Positions 58,781 through 64,000 of a DNA stretch of 64,000 bases are shown piece after piece. Each line of letters opens with the position of its first letter. The first letter of the stretch is position 1. The stretch lies in NCBI GenBank assembly GCA_020631735.1, contig CM036159.1:19569511-19633510 (forward strand), given 5' to 3'. Made by a program: the position numbers and the translations under genes. The DNA comes from Saccharum officinarum. Taxonomy: Eukaryota; Streptophyta; Magnoliopsida; Poales; Poaceae. The notes beneath the pieces are model-generated. The model was not told the origin of the DNA. It searched no databases and saw only the letters and a list, made by a program, of their open reading frames with translations.

Positions 58781-61700
58781 ATGGCCATGCCATTCGCGCG
58801 CCGCGACATCGAGGCGGCGACCGCCGGCGCCGGCCCCGGCAGCGACGACGACTCTCCTGCCGCTAAGAAGGGCAAGCCGGAGCTCGCAGGGGCGCGCCCG
58901 GCTTTGACGAGGTCCGAGGCGTTCGCGTTCGCGGCCGTGCTTGCGCTCTTCACCGCCGGGATCTTCTGCGTCTTCCTTACCGCCCCACGCGGCGAGTTCG
59001 GGCAGATCCTCCGCCTCCCGCGCAGCCTCGCCGACGTCCGCCTTCTCAAGTAAGCATATCTCTGCCCGCTTGCTCGTTGTTTCCCCGATCGACCTTTTAT
59101 TTGGATCGAAGCTATTACGTATCTGAGACGCGTAGTGTAGATCGTACTACAAGCTTTGTTTAGGTGTGATTTCGGATGCCGATTTCTGAGGACTAGGCTG
59201 TTCTTCAACATCAGAATAACTTGTTGGAGGTGTGGGATTTCGTGATGCGTGAGACCAAAGATGAACACGCGGTGCAATCAAATGATACTGAAGACATGTT
59301 TTAGTAGATGAAAATTTGAACATCAGATATATTGGTTACTAATTTCAAGGAAGGGGACAAAAGAGGCTTGCTTTCCTATTTGATCTTGCAGTGGCTGCAA
59401 CAATGGGAGACTTCGTCTAAGTCAAAACCTCGTTAGGAATTAGGCAAGATTAGGAGCTCATTGGATGTACAAATTTCAATAGTGTAATTGTTGTGGACAG
59501 CGACTTGCTTTCTTTCTTGCTGTAATTGTCGTGGACAGCAACTAGCTTTCTTTCTCGCTGTAAATTTTCTCTCTCGGGAGTCAGTACTCAGTACCACTAT
59601 AATTCTTCTCAAGTTAATTAGCAGGGGAAGTTTGCAAGTATATTGGCCTTGCGTGTCAATTTTTCAAAGCTCCCCATTACCATCATCCATACAAGATGAA
59701 AGATGCTACCCACATTTATGTTGGGTTTTACATGTTAGAGAAGTACTTAGTTATAGATATAAACACTGGACAATGCTGTTGTGGTACCAAATTAATTGTT
59801 TACAGTTTTTTTGGACTACTGTACCCTTATCGATTTAGTTAGATAAAGTAAATATTTTCATTTTATCCATACCTCTTGTTGAAGTTCGGTACAAGCTCCG
59901 TATGCTTTGTTGTGCATCTGATACAAAAAATTGAATCTTGTAAAGTTACTGGCACTAATGTAAGGGCAACGTATCTGGTGCAAACCAACCTCTCCGTGCA
60001 ACCGTGCAAACTTTTAATCTGGGCCACATTATGTTGATCCAAGGGGCACATGGGGATTGGGTAATTTTGCGCTTAACCGCCCGCTCCTAATCACACTTTT
60101 ACAAATCCCCCTCCCACTCCCCCCTGCGCCCCCTTGGATCAACATCATGTAGCCCAGATTAGAAGCAATGTTTTGAAAGTCGACGATTAGGATGCGCCTA
60201 GTCGCGACTAGTCGCTAGGCTATGGCCTGGCGCCTGGACTAGGGGGTAGTTGGCCCTCTAGGCGCCTGGAAGCAGATTCCGCCGGCGAGAAGCCCCAAGG
60301 CCCAAGGTCTGTATGTCCTCCCCTACTCCTCTCCTCTGTTTCCTATTCCTTTCCCTGCTTCTATTCTCTGTTCCCTTCCCCTGCTCCTCTTCTCTGTTTC
60401 ATTTCAAGTGTTCTGAAATCTGAAATTCTTGACTGATTCCATGTGTATATCGTTGTATCTATGATGAATCTGTGAAATTGTTGACTGCATGTTATATCTA
60501 CGGAATTGTTGACTGATTGCATGTATATATCATTATATCTATGAATTTGTTGACTAATTGCATGTATATACTTGTAATGTGGTGACTGATTACTCTGATT
60601 GCATGTATATCAGTAATGTGTTGTATCAAACTACAACTAAGGACTAAGGACCTAAGGTATGTCTATCTAAATTATTCATGATTTCTGCTATATATGTATA
60701 TATTATACTAAATTGGCAAAACGCCTAGAAAAACGCCTAGCATCGCCTAGGCTAGCCTAGGCTGGACTAGTCGCTGGGCTAAGGGTCATCGCCTAGATTT
60801 CGCCTAGCGCCTAGCAAAACATTGATTAGAAGTTTGCACGGTTGCACGGAGAGGTTGGTTTGCACCAGATACGTTGCCTAATATAAGATCCTGGACCTAA
60901 TATGATTCAAGAGCTAGGTTTATTTTGTAGTTTTCCATCAAGACAACACGATTTAACCATGTAAACAGATATTTGAACCTAACTGAGTTATTTGAAATGT
61001 AAATCTGAACATTCAAGCAATTTGAATTTTTGTTGTTTATTATGCATTGTACTCACCGTTCACAGTACAGATTAGACATTTGACCTCTGTCGCCATCAAC
61101 TAAGTTGTAGGATTGTTTCGCCTACCCCTCAGTTCTGGGGTACTAATTTAACAAGACAAGGACTCACTGAAAATTAGTTATAACTACCAATTGGTCATTT
61201 GTTCTGATGAATTAGGATGTGACCTTGCATTTCTGTTACAACCAGCCAACCACTCACCAAACCATAGTACATTCAGTTATTTACTTACATTTCTTGTTAC
61301 AACAACACAGACACTCATTTTGTTTGTTTTGGCTAATTTAACAATTTCATTAGGTGTCTAAGAGACACTGCGAGTATTTACCAAAATCTAGCACACCGAG
61401 GTGTGCTCCTACGATTCAATTACAGTCCCCTTCTAAGTTACAAGCTGAGTGCATCTGATGCTATGCTATTTTCCTATTTGAACATTTTACTTGTACTAGT
61501 TTATTAACCATAGAATTCTCAGAATTTTCAATCTTAGCGCAGGTGTTACTGAACACATAGCCAATTTGTTTTAGTTGATTTTCTACTAGACTTACACTCT
61601 GTTACCATTGGTGGATGATAACATGAAAAAATTGTAAGTCATTTATGCTTTTATAGTATCTAGACATAGCGTGTATCTAGGTGTATATCAAAAGTTATGG

Positions 61701-63476
61701 ACCTAGGAAAGCCAAAACGACTTACAATTTGGAACAGAGTGAGTAATTTTCATGTCTGCAATCTTTGTAGAGTATAGTGAGAATGAAATTAGTGGATATA
61801 GTTTGGGAATAAGACATATCTGTTGCTGTTTGCTAATAAATGTTTATAAACTTGCAGAGACAATCTTGCTGTTTACGCGAGAGATTATCAAACAAATTTT
61901 ATATTGGGTTATTGCTCAATATACATCTTCATGCAAACATTCATGATCCCTGGAACAATATTCATGTCTTTACTTGCTGGGGCTCTTTTTGGAGTGATTA
62001 AAGGTGGCATTTTGGTTGTTTTCACTGCCACAGCTGGTGGATCGTCCTGTTATTTTGTCTCCAAGCTGATTGGCAGACCATTGGTTAGTTGGTTGTGGCC
62101 TGAAAAACTGAGATATTTCCAGTCAGAGGTATCTTCTGCCATGCCTGTTCTGTTGGTTAACGTTTTCTTGAGATCCTTCCTGCAACACAAAGTTCAGCTG
62201 TCCCTTTATTTCATAAAAATGACCTATAGTTGTGTACTATTATGTAACAAATACCATTGTTTCTGATGCAGATTGCTAAGAGGAGAGAAAAGCTATTGAA
62301 TTATATGCTTTTTCTGAGAATAACTCCAACTTTGCCCAATACATTCATAAATATGGCATCACCGATTGTTGACATACCTTTCCATATTTTCTTCGCTGCA
62401 ACACTAGTTGGTCTTATTCCAGCATCTTATATTACTGTAAAGGTAATCTTCTTCTTTAACAACAGAGTTGGTATGATTGTTTGACTCATTTTTGGATTAT
62501 ATTGAATCATTAATCAACCAAAGCCCATGTTGTATGTTAAGAAATCACTTTACATGGACTTGGGTTCTTAAGCATCAAGAGTGCCAAATATGTATCGTTG
62601 TTTAGGGTTCTAAACTACTCCCTCCATTCTAAATTATAAGACATTCCAAGAATCTTGGAGAGTCAAAACATCTTAAGTTTGACCAAAATTATAGAGAAAA
62701 TTATAAAAATTTATAACATCAAATAGGTATACTATGAAAATATAATTAATAAAGAATCTAATGATACTTAATTGGTGTCATAAATATTATTATCTTATCA
62801 TATAAATTTGGTCAAACTTGAGATCCTTTGACTCTCCAAGATTCTTAGAATGTCTTATAATTTGGGATGGAGGGAGTAAATGTATGGCATTGCTCTTATG
62901 CTGAGGTTTGATGAATGGAGATGAAAGTTAACATGTGTCATGAACTGCCTAAGCATGTTTTGGCTGATGGCTTGAAGCCTCTAACAAAAGTACTACTATC
63001 TTTGAAGTTTTCTGGGTTTAGTGGAAGCTGTATGAGCAAACATCATCACGTGTGGCTGGGCCTGGGGGCTCCTTACGTTAATTCCAATTAACCAGTAGGA
63101 ACCTTTTTCACTGCTAATAGGCTACTTCCTTGACCTAGAAACTACCTGAGCTGTGAGCTTCTCCCACTTTATGCTTTCCCTGTAACTCCAGTGAACATCT
63201 TTTATCAATCTTCTCAATGTATTGCATTGAAATAACGAATCTAACCTTTCTTTGGAGCCTGACGGTCTTGTTCCTTGATTATACTTGCTTTTGAGCATTT
63301 TCAGTCGTTTTCCTGCTAATAATTTTCGTGTCATTGTCATGCAGGCTGGTAGAGCCCTAGGCGATCTGAAATCAGTTAGGGAGTTGTATGACTTCAAGAC
63401 ATTAGTGGTTCTGTTCCTTATTGGATCTGTTGCTGTCGTTCCAACAATCCTGAAAAGGAAGAGAACATACGAATGA
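58781..63476 (+). CDS. TMEM41-like VTT (DedA/SNARE-associated Golgi) membrane protein
   Basis: Four exons (58781-59049, 61858-62128, 62272-62442, 63345-63476) join with GT-AG introns into an open 280-codon frame. A hydrophilic Ala/Gly/Asp/Lys N-terminus precedes the first membrane segment (~47-69, AFAFAAVLALFTAG...). The VTT domain runs from about residue 110 to 240. Its conserved re-entrant motif is MIPGTIFMSLLAGALFG, followed by RITPTLPNTFINMASPIVDI and TLVGLIPASYITVKAGRALG. A last membrane helix (LVVLFLIGSVAVVPTIL) ends in a basic KRKRTYE tail. The family acts in the endomembrane system; animal TMEM41B and VMP1 are ER phospholipid scramblases needed for autophagy. A similar role here is inference. 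I chose the ATG at 58781, in good GGCATGG context, as the first in-frame start. The gene looks intact; intron 1 (2.8 kb) and intron 3 hold MITEs. Confidence 0.94.
59965..60878. mobile_element. Mutator-type MITE in intron 1, interrupted by a hAT MITE
   Basis: Long inverted repeats start GGCAACGTATCTGGTGCAAA at both ends and extend about 80 bp, up to GTTGATCCAAGGGGGC. Almost the whole original ~247-bp element is one inverted repeat. The flanks TAATGTAAG (59956-59964) and TAATATAAG (60879-60887) form a 9-bp target duplication with one mismatch, as for Mutator elements. The right arm is split by the insertion at 60166-60824. Confidence 0.88.
60166..60824. mobile_element. hAT-type MITE nested in the Mutator MITE
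   Basis: The termini are CAATGTTTTGAAAGTCG and, inward from the right, CAATGTTTTGCTAGGCG. A perfect 8-bp duplication, ATTAGAAG, lies at 60158-60165 and 60825-60832. The subterminal regions are rich in CGCCTAG/CTAGGCG copies on both sides. The 659-bp element is noncoding. Confidence 0.92.
61626..61745. mobile_element. Short Stowaway-like MITE in intron 1
   Basis: The left AAATTGTAAGTCATTTATGC and right CCAAAACGACTTACAATTTG form an imperfect inverted pair around TATCTAGACAT/TGTATCTAGGTG. The element ends near GAGTGAGTA, a degraded GGAGGGAGTA. It lies about 110 bp upstream of exon 2. Confidence 0.6.
62618..62876. mobile_element. Stowaway MITE in intron 3
   Basis: The termini are CTCCCTCCATTCTAAATTAT and CTCCCTCCATCCCAAATTAT (inward from the right), flanked by TA at 62616-62617 and 62877-62878. 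A second inner inverted pair around CCAAGAATCTTGGAGAGTCA supports the call. It is 259 bp. Confidence 0.93.
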
Positions 63477-63840
63477 TGTCTTAGAGCATCTACATACTTT
63501 CTTTAGATGCTCAAAATGTATTAGGATTCTTTTTCACCTTTCTTTTTGTTTTCTTGATATCGTATACATATTCAATTCTATACGTAGAGATGTAAAATTG
63601 AATGCTTTCTAATACCAGATGATGACATCATTGTATCTGCATGTCTCCTGTTCATTGTTGATCTGTACCATTGTCAGTGCTTATTATCGGAACTGAGTAT
63701 TCATGTTATCGGTGTGTTGTATCGCTCTCTGTTTTGCACTTTATATTAATCTCAAAGTTTTTTTTTAGAAATGGGTTGGGTATTCCTAATGTGTTTTTTT
63801 TGGCTTCTTCTGATCGATTTATAACCAAAGGGAACCTTAG
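63477..63840 (+). other. 3' untranslated region and spacer after the TMEM41-like gene
   Basis: T-rich sequence without an open frame of note. The transcript end probably lies between 63540 and 63680, but no canonical AATAAA is visible. Confidence 0.4.
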
Positions 63841-64000
63841 CCAAGCCCTAACACGATTCGGCCCAAGCCACGCATAAATACCGGCCCATGAACAGTGCTA
63901 TCAGCTATCCTTCCACGGACCACGGGTGCCACTGGAGCAGTGGAGGTATAAATACTACAGTGTTGTAGTTCTACTCCCCTTGAAGTACATCATCACCATT
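63841..64000 (+). promoter_or_regulatory. Promoter-like sequence at the right edge
   Basis: Two GGCCCA elements (at about 63859 and 63882, core of the plant site II/TCP motif) lie about 70-90 bp upstream of a TATA-like GAGGTATAAATACTACAG near 63945. A pyrimidine-rich stretch follows. This arrangement suggests a plus-strand gene starting just outside the window. Confidence 0.45.

Noticed and set aside
58444..59277. 277-codon minus-strand frame over the first exon of the TMEM41-like gene
   Set aside because: It is antisense to a clear coding exon with consistent splicing, GC-rich, and lacks a domain.

Overview
The window is nuclear DNA from a grass, most likely a panicoid (sorghum/sugarcane/maize-like) species. 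The evidence is GC-rich first exons, plant-type intron-rich genes, Sirevirus (Ty1/copia) and Tat-lineage (Ty3/gypsy) LTR retrotransposons with grass-type LTRs, and many Stowaway, Tourist, hAT and Mutator MITEs. A 100-N assembly gap lies at 57601-57700. I see no bacterial-type features, CRISPR array, rRNA or tRNA.

Only two host genes can be fully reconstructed. (1) 4954-11139, minus strand: a nine-exon phosphatidylinositol-4-phosphate 5-kinase with eight N-terminal MORN repeats and an intact kinase domain. All splice sites are GT-AG and the joined exons give an open 764-codon frame. (2) 58781-63476, plus strand: a four-exon TMEM41/DedA (VTT, 'SNARE-associated Golgi') membrane protein of 280 aa. 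These genes diverge, and the ~47 kb between their 5' ends is almost entirely mobile DNA plus unrecognised gene-like islands.

Layout: 1-4170, 3' part of Sirevirus S1 (pol end, noncoding tail, 3' LTR). 4171-4953, MITE-rich spacer. 4954-12560, the PIP5K gene and its GC-rich upstream region. 12561-14709, unannotated. 14710-29720, a complete ~15 kb Tat-lineage element (gag-pol on the minus strand, GCAGG target duplication) carrying a five-exon gene on the opposite strand with its own TATA box. 29726-41106, unrecognised DNA with two GC-rich islands around a 154-bp (TA)54 palindrome, a hAT MITE and other MITEs. 41107-45256, a solo-LTR-like sequence. 45257-50116, truncated Sirevirus S2 (minus). 50330-55867, truncated Sirevirus S3 (plus), interrupted by a second LTR-like copy (55868 to the gap). 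57701-64000, the TMEM41-like gene, with a hAT MITE nested inside a Mutator MITE in intron 1, then promoter-like sequence at the right edge.

The most interesting item is the Tat element. It pairs gag-pol with a spliced reverse-orientation gene (N-terminal 'putative gypsy type transposon' region, disordered middle, long coiled coil). A 498-bp tandem duplication lies upstream of that gene's promoter. The two LTRs carry different numbers of a 50-bp GC-rich minisatellite. Every frameshift I found in the element falls in a G/C homopolymer, so some apparent damage may be sequence error.
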